From Halodurantibacterium daqingensis (GTDB lineage Bacteria; Pseudomonadota; Alphaproteobacteria; Rhodobacterales; Rhodobacteraceae): a stretch of 64,000 nucleotides of DNA. The position numbers and the translations under genes are program-made. Every line of letters starts with the position of its first letter. Positions within the stretch are counted from its first letter, which is position 1. Below, in pieces: positions 1-8,272 of the stretch. Where the stretch lies: the NCBI RefSeq assembly GCF_042666235.1, contig NZ_JBHTFQ010000007.1:1-64000 (forward strand), in the 5' to 3' direction. The notes under the pieces were generated by a model that was not told where the DNA came from, searched no databases, and saw only the letters and a program-made list of their open reading frames with translations.

Positions 1-44
1 AAACTTTATTGCAGTCCAAGCCTTCCGGGCGAGACGACAGCGGC

Positions 45-66
45 GACGTCAAGCCGACGTCAAGCC
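45..66. repeat. Tandem 11-bp direct repeat
   Basis: The 11-mer GACGTCAAGCC occurs twice back to back, in sequence without a gene (positions 1-229). No function can be assigned; it could be an iteron-like or operator remnant of the prophage. Nothing else in the first 229 bases looks like a gene. Confidence 0.6.
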
Positions 67-146
67 CCCTGAGCAATGGTCCAAAATCTCGCTTACCGTG
101 AATTCAAACATCTGACCGGTCGCGCGGGGTGAATACCTCGCGGACA

Positions 147-197
147 CCGGAGTCCAGCCGGAAGCCGGTGGATCCCGTTGCGCCGGAGTCCACCCGG
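147..197. repeat. Imperfect 15-bp direct repeat upstream of the methyltransferase gene
   Basis: CCGGAGTCCAGCCGG at 147-161 recurs as CCGGAGTCCACCCGG at 183-197 with one mismatch and a 36-bp period. It lies 33 bp before the methyltransferase start, so it may be a regulatory site or part of the leader. The function is unknown. Confidence 0.5.
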
Positions 198-229
198 CCA
201 ATGCTGATCAACCATCAACAGGAACCTGC

Positions 230-1765
230 ATGACCCTCGCCTTTGCCCCGGAGCGGATCGAGACCTGGCCGCTGTCGCGCCTGCAGCCCTATGCGAAGAA
301 CGCGAAGGTGCATGGGCCCGACCAGGTCGCGAAGCTGGCCGCCAGCATGGCCGAGTTCGGCTGGACCGTGCCCTGCCTCGTGGCCGAGGACGGCGAGCTG
401 ATCGCTGGCCACGGACGCGTGCTCGCGGCGACGCAGCTCGGGCTGACCGAAGCGCCGGTGATCGTGTTGGGGCACCTGACCGAGGCGCAGCGTCGGGCTT
501 ACCGGATTGCGGACAACAAGCTCACGGAACTCGGCACCTGGGACGAGGCGCTGCTGTCGGCCGAACTGAACGACCTGCTGGCCGAGGATTTTGACCTGTC
601 GCTGGTCGGCTTCACCGACGGCGAGCTGGACAAGCTGCTGGCCTACGCCGCGGAAGACGACGGTGAAGAGGGTGGCGCCGGGGGCTCCGTGCCGCCGGTG
701 ACCATCCCCGAGCCGCCCCGCAATCCGGCATCGCGCACCGGCGATCTGTGGATCCTAGGCGACCACCGGCTCCTATGCGGTGACAGCACCAGCGCGGCGG
801 ATGTGCGCCGCCTGATGAATGGCGAGCGGGCAATCCTGTTCGCGACCGACCCGCCGTATCTCGTGGACTACGACGGCTCGAACCACCCGACCCGGAACAA
901 GGACTGGTCGCAGTCCTATGGGGTAACCTGGGACGACAGCAGCCAAGGGGCCGACCTCTACGATGGCTTCATCGCCGCGGCCGTGGCCGAGGCAATCACT
1001 GAGGACGCGGCCTGGTACTGCTGGCACGCCTCCCGCCGCCAGGCGATGCTCGAAGCCTGCTGGGAGAAGGCCGGCGCTTTCGTCCACCAGCAGATCATCT
1101 GGGTGAAAGACCGCGGGGTTCTGACCCGGTCACACTACCTCTGGAAGCACGAGCCCTGTTTCATGGGCTGGCGCCGACCGAACCGCCCACCGAAGGTCGC
1201 CGAGCAGACGCTGCCCTCGACCTGGGAGATGCCGTCCTTCGCGAAGGACGAGCGGCCCGACCACCCGACGCCGAAACCGCTGGACGCGTTCGGCATCCCG
1301 ATGCGCCAGCACGTTGCCCGCGGCGGGCTTTGCTACGAGCCGTTCTCAGGGTCCGGCTCACAGATCATGGCGGGAGAGGCCAACGGCCGCCGCGTCTTCG
1401 CGATGGAGATCAGCCCGGCCTATGTCGATGTCGCCGTCGAGCGCTGGCAGGCCGAGACTTGCCGCGACGCGATCCTTGACGGCGATGGTCGGACCTTCGC
1501 CGAGGTGAAGGCCGAGCGGCTGACCTGCCCGCGAAGGAGCAGGATGCAGCCGCATGAAACAGAGCCGGGCCATGTCGCTGGTCGAGGCCGTCGCCAACGT
1601 GGCGGTCGGCTACGGCGTCGCCGTGATGACGCAGATCCTGATCTTCCCGGTCTTCGGGCTGCATACGACGCTGGCGCAGAACCTGAAGATGGGCGCAGTG
1701 TTCACGGTGGTGAGCATCGCGCGCTCCTTCGCTCTGCGGCGGCTGTTCGAGGCGATCCGAGTTAG
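230..1765 (+). CDS. ParB-like domain / DNA methyltransferase fusion of a prophage
   Basis: The protein modifies DNA, probably as a phage-borne N4-cytosine or N6-adenine methyltransferase. Residues about 10-110 form a ParB/Srx-type domain containing the motif ELIAGHGRVLAA. A beta-class methyltransferase domain follows: target-binding start LWILGDHRLLCGDST, catalytic motif IV DPPY near residue 207, then the SAM-binding motif EPFSGSGSQ near 370. Motif IV preceding motif I marks the beta class. The domain is complete by about residue 435. The last 70 or so residues are Arg-rich, resemble no known domain and overlap the next gene in another frame. A frame one base away stops at 1555-1557 inside an ATGA junction with that gene, so the true ancestral end was probably there and the current tail is likely a frameshift product. 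Confidence 0.85.
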   Translation: MTLAFAPERIETWPLSRLQPYAKNAKVHGPDQVAKLAASMAEFGWTVPCLVAEDGELIAGHGRVLAATQLGLTEAPVIVLGHLTEAQRRAYRIADNKLTELGTWDEALLSAELNDLLAEDFDLSLVGFTDGELDKLLAYAAEDDGEEGGAGGSVPPVTIPEPPRNPASRTGDLWILGDHRLLCGDSTSAADVRRLMNGERAILFATDPPYLVDYDGSNHPTRNKDWSQSYGVTWDDSSQGADLYDGFIAAAVAEAITEDAAWYCWHASRRQAMLEACWEKAGAFVHQQIIWVKDRGVLTRSHYLWKHEPCFMGWRRPNRPPKVAEQTLPSTWEMPSFAKDERPDHPTPKPLDAFGIPMRQHVARGGLCYEPFSGSGSQIMAGEANGRRVFAMEISPAYVDVAVERWQAETCRDAILDGDGRTFAEVKAERLTCPRRSRMQPHETEPGHVAGRGRRQRGGRLRRRRDDADPDLPGLRAAYDAGAEPEDGRSVHGGEHRALLRSAAAVRGDPS

Positions 1766-1772
1766 GAACTAG
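1554..1772 (+). CDS. Small membrane protein, DUF7220-like
   Basis: This is a 72-residue protein with two hydrophobic stretches (about residues 10-32 and 45-60), so probably an inner-membrane protein. It resembles the DUF7220 proteins that follow methyltransferases in Rhodobacteraceae prophages; that family name is from memory. The ATG sits in an ATGA context whose TGA would end the upstream methyltransferase in its presumed original frame, which suggests translational coupling. Its TAG stop shares a CTAG tetranucleotide (1769-1772) with the stop of the convergent DUF429 gene. Confidence 0.65.
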   Translation: MKQSRAMSLVEAVANVAVGYGVAVMTQILIFPVFGLHTTLAQNLKMGAVFTVVSIARSFALRRLFEAIRVRN

Positions 1773-2614
1773 GGATCAACAACCTGCGAAGTCGGCACAC
1801 CGCGCCGGATTGCTGCCTGCCGGAGGCGGGGCCACGTCTCGTCTGAGATCGGCGTGACCATGTAGCCGTGATCAACGTCTCCCAGCATTGCCGAGTAGGC
1901 AGTGGGGCCTGCTCGCCAGAAGAGACCAATCAGCGCACAGAGGGCAGCATCAAGTTTGTCCTGATCGGACTTCCGAGGTTGAGCGGCGTTCCGCATCTGG
2001 TGGGTCCATTCGGCAAGGCCCAGCACATTGAATCGCTCTGCTGAACGCTCGACCACGCGCGCCACCGCCTGCCAGTCTTCCAAGCGAAATTTTTTCCGGT
2101 TCTGCGGATTGTACTTCGGAGCGCCGAGCCGCTGAGCAAAGCCGTTGTCGAGCGCGGGCAGAGCCAGCGCGGGGAATACTTCGATGAGGAAGTGGCCAGC
2201 AGACGCTGTGCGCGCCTGAAGAGGATCCTCCTCCGCACAGAGACCGGAAATGAAAGACCAAATCGGCGAGTCGTCGCAGAACATGCCGATCTTGCTGCGG
2301 TTGGCCGGCTGAACGCCACCGCCGACAAAAGAAACGAGGGACGCAGCGACTTTGTCCACCGGGCGGCTGCCCGAGGCATTGGGCACTACCGTTGGCTGAT
2401 CAAGCGCAACGAGGCTGACAGCGAAATCCTTGCGGAGCTCCTCGATCAACCTGCGAGCCTGCGCGAACGAGACCAGTTGCGGTTCGTGGAACTGCACTTG
2501 GCCGTGGTCATCAAACGCCACGGCGCAGATCGCGCCCGGCGCCTTCGGTGCATCGGTCCACGCCGAATCGAAACCGAAAATGACCGTGCTGCTTTGCGGG
2601 TTCACGAAATCCAT
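1769..2614 (-). CDS. DUF429 family predicted nuclease-like protein
   Basis: The 281-residue protein belongs to DUF429, proposed to adopt an RNase H-like fold. It begins with the family signature VIFGFDSAWTD, which carries the expected first acidic residue, and has the conserved blocks SLVALDQP, LIEVFPALALP and DKLDAALCAL, so it looks full length. No substrate is established for the family. It is transcribed leftward, opposite to the late phage genes, and converges on the DUF7220-like gene with overlapping stop codons. It may be accessory (moron) cargo of the prophage; a role against competing phages is only a possibility. Confidence 0.75.
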   Translation of the reverse strand: MDFVNPQSSTVIFGFDSAWTDAPKAPGAICAVAFDDHGQVQFHEPQLVSFAQARRLIEELRKDFAVSLVALDQPTVVPNASGSRPVDKVAASLVSFVGGGVQPANRSKIGMFCDDSPIWSFISGLCAEEDPLQARTASAGHFLIEVFPALALPALDNGFAQRLGAPKYNPQNRKKFRLEDWQAVARVVERSAERFNVLGLAEWTHQMRNAAQPRKSDQDKLDAALCALIGLFWRAGPTAYSAMLGDVDHGYMVTPISDETWPRLRQAAIRRGVPTSQVVDP

Positions 2615-2664
2615 GTGGTCCTCCGCAAAGCAGCATAATCAAAGGGTGCAAGGAATGCAGTCGC

Positions 2665-3249
2665 TTACTTGCTTAGCATGTAAACCCTTCCTCGACCCTC
2701 GACCTTCTCGGAGGTGACATCGAGGCCGAGCTTCTTCTTGAGCGCGCCGGAGAAGGCGCCTCGGACCGTGTGCGGCTGCCATCCGGTTTCGGCGACGATC
2801 TCGTCGATGGTCGCGCCGCCGTCGGCGCGGAGCATCTCGATCAGCTTCGCCTGCTTCGTGCCCGCCCGCGGTGTGAGTGCCTTGGGCGCAGCGTCCGCCT
2901 CTGCGGGAGCGTCCTGCGGGGGCTCGGTACTCGGCGCCCCGTCGGCGCCCGTGGGCGCGCTGCCGGAGCCTTCCGGCTCGACGCCGATGGCGGCGAGGCC
3001 CGCGTCCGTGATGTGCAGGAGGATGGCGTTGCCGTCCTCGTCGTTGCGCCAGATGCGGTTGAGCGCGGCGTCGGCCTTGGTCCGGCTGTCGGTCGTGGTC
3101 TCGGCGATCAGCCCGCGCTTCAGAAGCGCGCCGACAACCTTTGCGGCGGCGCCGCCGCGAAGGGAGCCGGGGAGCGGCAGGACGTTGCTGTCCTCGCGTT
3201 CCACAGCGGAGCTGAGGATCACGAGCTGGGTATCGGAAAGCTTGGTCAT
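2665..3249 (-). CDS. DUF3489 domain protein, putative DNA-binding regulator
   Basis: The protein has 194 residues. The C-terminal 70 (from about KQAKLIEMLRADGGATIDEI) are a DUF3489 winged-helix-like domain common in alphaproteobacterial phages and mobile elements. An N-terminal helical domain (residues 1-85, MTKLSDTQLVILSSAVERE) also looks like a winged helix of the same type, and a Pro/Ala-rich linker separates them. Such architecture suggests DNA binding, but no target is known. It is transcribed leftward with the two small genes upstream of it, away from the terminase genes. Confidence 0.75.
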   Translation of the reverse strand: MTKLSDTQLVILSSAVEREDSNVLPLPGSLRGGAAAKVVGALLKRGLIAETTTDSRTKADAALNRIWRNDEDGNAILLHITDAGLAAIGVEPEGSGSAPTGADGAPSTEPPQDAPAEADAAPKALTPRAGTKQAKLIEMLRADGGATIDEIVAETGWQPHTVRGAFSGALKKKLGLDVTSEKVEGRGRVYMLSK

Positions 3250-3343
3250 CTGGGGTCTCCGTTTTAGGGGCCGCGACCGTCGCGACCCTCCTACGACCCC
3301 GAGCCGCGCATCGGCGCGGCAGGAGTTCCGGCTGGACCGGAGG

Positions 3344-3556
3344 TCAGATCAACCCGAGTTCGCGCAGGAGCGTGGCAGTGGCGGGCAGTCGATCTGTCGC
3401 CACGTCGATGGCGATGGTCATGCTGTCGGCGGTGAGGCGAGCGGGAATGTTCTCCTGCTCGCGGAGTGCACTCTCGATCTCGTCGAGGACGGCGGGGATG
3501 CGGCTGGCATCCCAAGGCTCGTACAGGCCGCGGATGGCTATGCGGATGGTTTCCAT
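3344..3556 (-). CDS. Small hypothetical phage protein
   Basis: A 70-residue protein (METIRIAIRGLYEPWDAS...) with no domain I recognise. The ATG at 3556 is preferred because GGGAG lies eight bases upstream. A GTG at 3574, overlapping the stop of the preceding gene, would add six residues. It sits in a leftward mini-operon with the 90-residue gene on one side and the DUF3489 gene on the other, which suggests an early or control function for the prophage. Confidence 0.55.
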   Translation of the reverse strand: METIRIAIRGLYEPWDASRIPAVLDEIESALREQENIPARLTADSMTIAIDVATDRLPATATLLRELGLI

Positions 3557-3570
3557 GTTGCGCGCTCCCG

Positions 3571-3843
3571 TCACTCGGCGTGTTCGCCCTCGCCGAAGGC
3601 GCTGTCGGTGATGCGCTTCAGGAGGCTGGCGTAGTGTTCGAGGGTGCCGACATGGCCCCAGTTCACTTCTTCGGGATTGGCGTTGAAGTGGTTGTCGCTG
3701 AGCGCCTGCAGGCGGGCGAGCATCTCGTCAATCTCGGTCTTCTTGCCGATGAAGGCGGCGAGCGCGGCTTCCTTGTTCCGGCGCGCCTTCTCGGCGCGGA
3801 GTTCGTGGCGCGGGGTCGTGATCGGGTTTAGGCGCGTGGTCAT
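3571..3843 (-). CDS. Small hypothetical phage protein, coiled-coil-like
   Basis: A 90-residue, charged, helix-rich protein (MTTRLNPITTPRHELRAEKA...). The start at 3843 has a good ribosome binding site, AAGGAG, nine bases before the ATG; longer open frames upstream are read-through of the terminase antisense strand. No family is recognised. It is first in the leftward operon, and the operator-like inverted repeat at 3906-3924 lies just upstream. Confidence 0.6.
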   Translation of the reverse strand: MTTRLNPITTPRHELRAEKARRNKEAALAAFIGKKTEIDEMLARLQALSDNHFNANPEEVNWGHVGTLEHYASLLKRITDSAFGEGEHAE

Positions 3844-3905
3844 CGTCGTGGCTCCTTGGTGAGTTGCATCGTCTTTATGGGATCGACGTTCGCTCTGTCC
3901 GCGAG

Positions 3906-3924
3906 GCTTATCAACGACATAAGC
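3906..3924. promoter_or_regulatory. Operator-like inverted repeat between divergent phage operons
   Basis: GCTTAT (3906-3911) and ATAAGC (3919-3924) form perfect 6-bp arms around seven bases, in the 112-bp gap between the leftward small-gene operon and the rightward terminase genes. A TATGAT element follows at 3936-3941. The layout suits a repressor site controlling one or both operons; the regulator is unknown. Confidence 0.5.
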
Positions 3925-3955
3925 ACCTGACTTTGTATGATAATCGGGATTGGCG

Positions 3956-4540
3956 ATGCAGGGCATGAGCGAGCGCCAGTACGCTGCCCATGTCGGGCTG
4001 TCACGCGGCGCGATCCAGAAGGCGAAGGCCGCCGGCCGGCTGGTCCTGCACGAGGATGGCAGCATCGACGCCGCGGCCTCCGTCAAGTGGCGGGCCGAGA
4101 CGACGGACCCGTCGAAGACGACGAAGGCACCGGCGCCCAAGCTGAAACCCGTGCCCGCGGCCGCCGTCGCCGCCGTAGGCGACACGCTTCGCGAACAGGG
4201 ACTGACCGCGCCGGCCGTCGGCGGCGGCACGACCTTCCTGCAGGCCAAGACCGCGAACGAGGTGCTGAAGGCGCAGGAGCGGCGTATCCGGCTCCAGAAG
4301 CTGAAGGGGGAACTGGTCGACCGCGCCCGGGCGGAGACGCTGATGTTCCGGCTCGCGCGCGACGAGCGCGACGCATGGGTGACCTGGCCGGCGCGGGTGG
4401 CTGCGTTGATGGCCTCGGAGCTCACCGCGGCGCTGGGGAATGCATGCGAGGTGGAGGCGGCGCAGATGCAGAAGGTTCTGGAGGCCCATGTCCGCGCCCA
4501 GCTCGAAAGCCTCGCGGAGATCCAACCCGGGCTTGGATGA
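3956..4540 (+). CDS. Phage terminase small subunit (DNA-packaging protein)
   Basis: The protein should recognise phage DNA and deliver it to the large terminase for packaging. Its N-terminal 60 residues look like the Nu1-type winged helix (QYAAHVGLSRGAIQKAKAAGRL), followed by an Ala/Pro linker and a long helical region with TFLQAKTANEVLKAQERRIR, typical of small terminases of this class. Length (194 aa) fits. The ATG at 3956 was chosen; a TTG at 3950 and an ATG at 3965 are alternatives. The 3' end overlaps the large-subunit gene. Confidence 0.8.
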   Translation: MQGMSERQYAAHVGLSRGAIQKAKAAGRLVLHEDGSIDAAASVKWRAETTDPSKTTKAPAPKLKPVPAAAVAAVGDTLREQGLTAPAVGGGTTFLQAKTANEVLKAQERRIRLQKLKGELVDRARAETLMFRLARDERDAWVTWPARVAALMASELTAALGNACEVEAAQMQKVLEAHVRAQLESLAEIQPGLG

Positions 4541-6482
4541 GGATCTCTTCGGGTTCGACGGCGCCGCCGCGCTGATCCGCGCCTGGTCGCGGGGTCTGCG
4601 TCCCGACCCGGATCTCACCGTCTCGAGCTGGGCCGACCGCCACCGGAAACTCGCCTCGCGGGCCTCGGCCGAGCCCGGGCAGTACCGGACCGCGCGCACG
4701 CCCTACATGCGCGAGATCATGGACCGGCTGTCGCCCGGCGATCCGACCCAGCGGATCGTGTTCATGAAGGCCGCGCAGGTCGGCGCGACCGAGGCCGGCA
4801 ACAACTGGATCGGCTTCGTGATCCATCAGGCGCCGGGGCCGATGCTGGCGGTCCAGCCGACGGTGGAACTGGCCAAGCGGAACTCGCGCCAGCGGATCGA
4901 TCCGCTGATCGATGAAAGCCCCGACCTGCGGGAACGGGTCAAACCGGCCCGGTCCCGCGACGCGGGCAACACGATGCTGTCGAAGGAGTTCGCGGGCGGC
5001 ATCCTGATCATGACGGGCGCCAACTCGGCGGTCGGGCTCCGGTCCACCCCGGCGCGGTACATCTTCCTGGACGAGGTCGACGCCTATCCAGCCTCGGCCG
5101 ACGAAGAAGGCGATCCGGTCACGCTGGCCGAAGCGCGCTCGCTGACCTTCGCCCACCGGCGCAAGGTGTTCCTGGTGTCGACGCCGACGATCCACGGGCT
5201 CTCCCGGATCGAGCGGGAGTTCGAGGCATCCGATCAGCGGCGGTACTTCGTGCCGTGCCCGCATTGCGAGGCGATGCAGTGGCTGACGTTCGAGCGGCTG
5301 CGCTGGGAGAAGGGGCGGCCGGAGACGGCCGAGTATCTCTGCGAGGGCTGCGAGCGGCCCATCGCCGAGCACCACAAGACGAGGATGCTCGAGCGCGGCG
5401 AGTGGCGCGCGACGACCACGGCCGCCGATCCGACCACGGTCGGCTACCACCTGTCGGCGCTCTATTCGCCGGTCGGGTGGCTCAGCTGGCAGCGGATCGC
5501 GCGGGCGCATGAGGCGGCACGGGGCAGCGACGAGGCGATGCGGGCATTCCGGAACACCATCCTCGGCGAGACCTGGATGGAAACCGGCGAGGCGCCCGAC
5601 TGGCAGCGGCTGGCGGACCGGCGCGAGGCATGGGCTCCAGGCACGGTGCCGCAGCGAGGGCTCTTCCTGACCGCGGGCGCCGACGTGCAGAAGGACCGGA
5701 TCGAGGTCGACGTCTGGGCCTGGGGTCGGGGTCTGGAAAGCTGGCTTGTCGATCACCTCGTGCTCGAGGGCGGCCCCGGCGATCCGGCCTGCTGGCAGCA
5801 GCTGACGGAGTTGCTCGGGCGGACATGGACGCATGCTTCGGGTCAGCGGATGACGCTCGCCCGGCTCGCGATCGACACGGGCTACGAGACGAGCGCGGTC
5901 TATGCCTGGTCGCGCCAGGTGGGGTTCGCGCAGGTGGCGCCGGTGAAGGGCGTCGAAGGGTTCACCCGCACCAGCCCGGTGACCGGGCCGACCTATGTCG
6001 ACGCGACCATCGCGGGCAAACGGCTCCGGCGCGGCGCCCGGCTCTGGACCGTGGCCACCTCGACCTTCAAGGCCGAGACCTATCGTTTCCTGCGGCAGGA
6101 CCGGCCGACAAGAGAAGAACAGGCCGCAGGTGTACTGTGCCCGCCCGGCACGATCCACCTGCCGGACTGGGTGGACGGCGAATGGCTCAAGCAGCTGACC
6201 GCCGAGCAGCTGGTGACGGTGAAGGGCAAGCGTGGCTTCACGCGGCTCGAATGGCAGAAGCTCCGCGAGCGCAACGAGGCGCTGGACACTCGGGTCTATG
6301 CCCGCGCGGCCGCGTGGATCCTCGGGGCGGATCGCTGGCCCGAGGTGCGGTGGGCCGATCTGGAGGCACAACTCGGTGTGGCGAAGCAGGACGGGTCCGA
6401 GGCCGGTCCAGCGACAGCGCCATCCACCCCAACCCGAACGACGCCGCGCCGACGCACGGTGCGCTCGAGCTACATGAGGTGA
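4488..6482 (+). CDS. Phage terminase large subunit, GpA family
   Basis: This is the ATPase-nuclease motor that packages and cuts phage DNA. The N-terminal ATPase contains the atypical Walker A region FMKAAQVGATEAGNN and Walker B YIFLDEVDAY, followed by the coupling stretch VFLVSTPT. A zinc-ribbon-like CPHC...CEGC pair lies near the middle, as in lambda GpA relatives, and the nuclease half includes AGADVQKDRIEVDVWAWG. About 664 residues is normal. ATG 4488 overlaps the small-subunit gene; a TTG at 4533, just before that gene's stop, is equally plausible. Earlier residues are out-of-frame reading of the small subunit. The C-terminal tail is Pro/Thr/Arg-rich. Confidence 0.92.
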   Translation: MSAPSSKASRRSNPGLDEDLFGFDGAAALIRAWSRGLRPDPDLTVSSWADRHRKLASRASAEPGQYRTARTPYMREIMDRLSPGDPTQRIVFMKAAQVGATEAGNNWIGFVIHQAPGPMLAVQPTVELAKRNSRQRIDPLIDESPDLRERVKPARSRDAGNTMLSKEFAGGILIMTGANSAVGLRSTPARYIFLDEVDAYPASADEEGDPVTLAEARSLTFAHRRKVFLVSTPTIHGLSRIEREFEASDQRRYFVPCPHCEAMQWLTFERLRWEKGRPETAEYLCEGCERPIAEHHKTRMLERGEWRATTTAADPTTVGYHLSALYSPVGWLSWQRIARAHEAARGSDEAMRAFRNTILGETWMETGEAPDWQRLADRREAWAPGTVPQRGLFLTAGADVQKDRIEVDVWAWGRGLESWLVDHLVLEGGPGDPACWQQLTELLGRTWTHASGQRMTLARLAIDTGYETSAVYAWSRQVGFAQVAPVKGVEGFTRTSPVTGPTYVDATIAGKRLRRGARLWTVATSTFKAETYRFLRQDRPTREEQAAGVLCPPGTIHLPDWVDGEWLKQLTAEQLVTVKGKRGFTRLEWQKLRERNEALDTRVYARAAAWILGADRWPEVRWADLEAQLGVAKQDGSEAGPATAPSTPTRTTPRRRTVRSSYMR

Positions 6483-6486
6483 CTTG

Positions 6487-6702
6487 ATGAGCACGGCCGC
6501 TGAGCTCCGCGCCCGCCGCGATGCGCTGAAGGCGCAGCGCTCCTCGGGCGTGGCGCGGGTGAGCTATGACGGCAAGACCGTGGACTATCGCAGCGTGGCC
6601 GAGATCGACCGGGCCATCGAGGCACTGGATCGCGAGATCGCCACGGCCGAAGGCCGGCGGATCGTCCGGCATGTGCGCGTGACGACGACGAAGGGGCTCT
6701 GA
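6487..6702 (+). CDS. gpW-like head-tail connector protein
   Basis: The 71-residue protein matches lambda gpW in size, position and pattern: an N-terminal helix (AAELRARRDALKAQRSS), a short beta hairpin (ARVSYDGKTVDYRS), a second helix (EIDRAIEALDREIATA) and a basic C-terminus. gpW closes the filled head and prepares it for tail joining. The ATG at 6487 is preceded by GAGGTGA, while a TTG three bases earlier is less likely. It lies between the large terminase and portal genes, as in lambda. Confidence 0.8.
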   Translation: MSTAAELRARRDALKAQRSSGVARVSYDGKTVDYRSVAEIDRAIEALDREIATAEGRRIVRHVRVTTTKGL

Positions 6703-6705
6703 GCC

Positions 6706-8268
6706 ATGGGCCTGTTCGACCGTTTCCGCCGCCGCACCCCCGGCGGCCCCGCGTCCTCCGGGCTTACGCGGCTCCCCCGGAGCCACGGTCCCTCTGGACT
6801 GCGCGCCCGGCTCGAAGGCGCCATGGCAAAGCGGCGACTGCGCGGCTGGAACCCGCCGCTCGAGAACATCAACGCGCTGGTCGCCTCGGGCGGCCCACGG
6901 CTCCTGGCGCGGTCCCGCGAGCTGGTGGTGACGAACGGCTATGCCGCCAACGCCTGCGAGGCCTTCGCGGCGAACCTCGTCGGTGACGGGATCAAGCCTT
7001 CGTCGCTGATCGGAGACGCGGATCTCCGCGACCGGGTCCAGCGGCTCTGGCTCGCCTGGACCGACGAGGCCGACGCGGATGGGCTGACCGACTTCTTCGG
7101 CCTGCAGGCCATGGTCGCGCGCGAGATGTTCGTGGCGGGCGAGTGCTTCGTCCGGCTGCGCCCGCGCCGGGCCGAGGACGGGCTGCTGGTGCCGCTGCAG
7201 CTGCAGCTTCTCCAGTCCGAGATGCTGCCGTTCGAGAAGATGGAGACCGCGGCAAACGGCAATCGCATCCGCTGTGGGATCGAGTTCGACGGGATCGGCC
7301 GGCGCGTGGCCTACCACTTCCGCCGCCGCCATCCGGGCGACAGCACCGATCAGGGGGCGGTGATCCCGGAGACGGTGCGCGTGCCGGCGGCGGATGTGCT
7401 GCATGTCTATCGCCCCATCGATGCAGGCCAGATCCGGGGGCTGCCGCATATCGCGCCGGCGATGGTGCGGCTGTTCCTGCTCGACCAGTACGACGACGCC
7501 GAGCTCGACCGGAAGAAGACCGCGGCGATGTTCGCGGGCTTCATCACCAAGACCGCGCCCGAAGAGCCCATGATGGGAGAGGCCGAGGCGGATCTCGACG
7601 GCGCCGCCATTGCGAGCCTCGAGCCCGGCACGATGCAGGTGCTGCTGCCCGGCGAGGATGTGAAGTTCTCGTCTCCGGCCGATGTCGGCGGCGGCTACGA
7701 GGCGTTCCAGTACCGCACGCTGCTGGCGGTCTCGGCCTCGCTGGGACTGCCCTATCATCTCGTCACCGGCGATGTCCGGCAGGCGAACTACTCGAGCCTC
7801 AGGGCCGAGCTTGTCGAGTTCCGCCGCCGCATCGGCCAGCTGCAGCATGGCGTGATCGTGCACCAACTCTGCCGCGCGGTCTGGCTGCGCTGGCTGGAGA
7901 CGGCGGTGCTTTCGGGTGCGCTCAACGCCGATCCGGCACAGGTGCGGCCGGTGCAATGGATCCCGCCACGCTGGGACTGGGTCGATCCGCTGAAGGACAT
8001 CCAGGCGCAGGTGCTGGCGATGGAGACGGGCATCACCTCGCGGCGCAAGGTGGTCGAGGCCACCGGCTACGACATCGAGGAAGTCGATCGCGAGAACGCG
8101 GCCGACGCCGCGCGCGCGACTGGGCTCGGCCTGCGCTACCGCACAAGCCCCGGCGAGACGCAGGGCGCTCGCGCGACGCCGGCGACGCGGCCTGACCCGG
8201 GCGCTGGCGCCGGCAACGACTCGGACGACGGCACCGACGCGACCGATCCGGCCACCGAACAGGAGTGA
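6706..8268 (+). CDS. Phage portal protein, lambda family
   Basis: This forms the dodecameric portal ring at one vertex of the head, through which DNA is packaged and ejected. Conserved lambda-portal blocks are visible: RARDL-type region as RSRELVVTNGYAANACEAF, FVAGECFVRLRP, the AADVLHVYRPIDAGQIRGLPH segment (shown here in parts), and GDVRQANYSSLRAELVEFRR. Its length of 520 is typical. The C-terminus is acidic and Gly/Thr-rich. It follows gpW by three bases and precedes the protease by four. Confidence 0.92.
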   Translation: MGLFDRFRRRTPGGPASSGLTRLPRSHGPSGLRARLEGAMAKRRLRGWNPPLENINALVASGGPRLLARSRELVVTNGYAANACEAFAANLVGDGIKPSSLIGDADLRDRVQRLWLAWTDEADADGLTDFFGLQAMVAREMFVAGECFVRLRPRRAEDGLLVPLQLQLLQSEMLPFEKMETAANGNRIRCGIEFDGIGRRVAYHFRRRHPGDSTDQGAVIPETVRVPAADVLHVYRPIDAGQIRGLPHIAPAMVRLFLLDQYDDAELDRKKTAAMFAGFITKTAPEEPMMGEAEADLDGAAIASLEPGTMQVLLPGEDVKFSSPADVGGGYEAFQYRTLLAVSASLGLPYHLVTGDVRQANYSSLRAELVEFRRRIGQLQHGVIVHQLCRAVWLRWLETAVLSGALNADPAQVRPVQWIPPRWDWVDPLKDIQAQVLAMETGITSRRKVVEATGYDIEEVDRENAADAARATGLGLRYRTSPGETQGARATPATRPDPGAGAGNDSDDGTDATDPATEQE

Positions 8269-8272
8269 AGAC

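Noticed and set aside
4440..4487. Longer N-terminus for the large terminase starting at 4440
   Set aside because: The first residues are Arg-rich and are only the small-subunit gene read in another frame; better starts exist at 4488 or 4533.
4422..6494. Very long antisense open frame opposite the large terminase gene (similar ones oppose the portal, tape measure, DUF2163/SGNH and megatron genes)
   Set aside because: GC-rich DNA with strong third-position G/C bias commonly leaves the antisense strand open. The translations are Arg/His/Pro-rich with no domain, while the sense strand encodes clear phage proteins.
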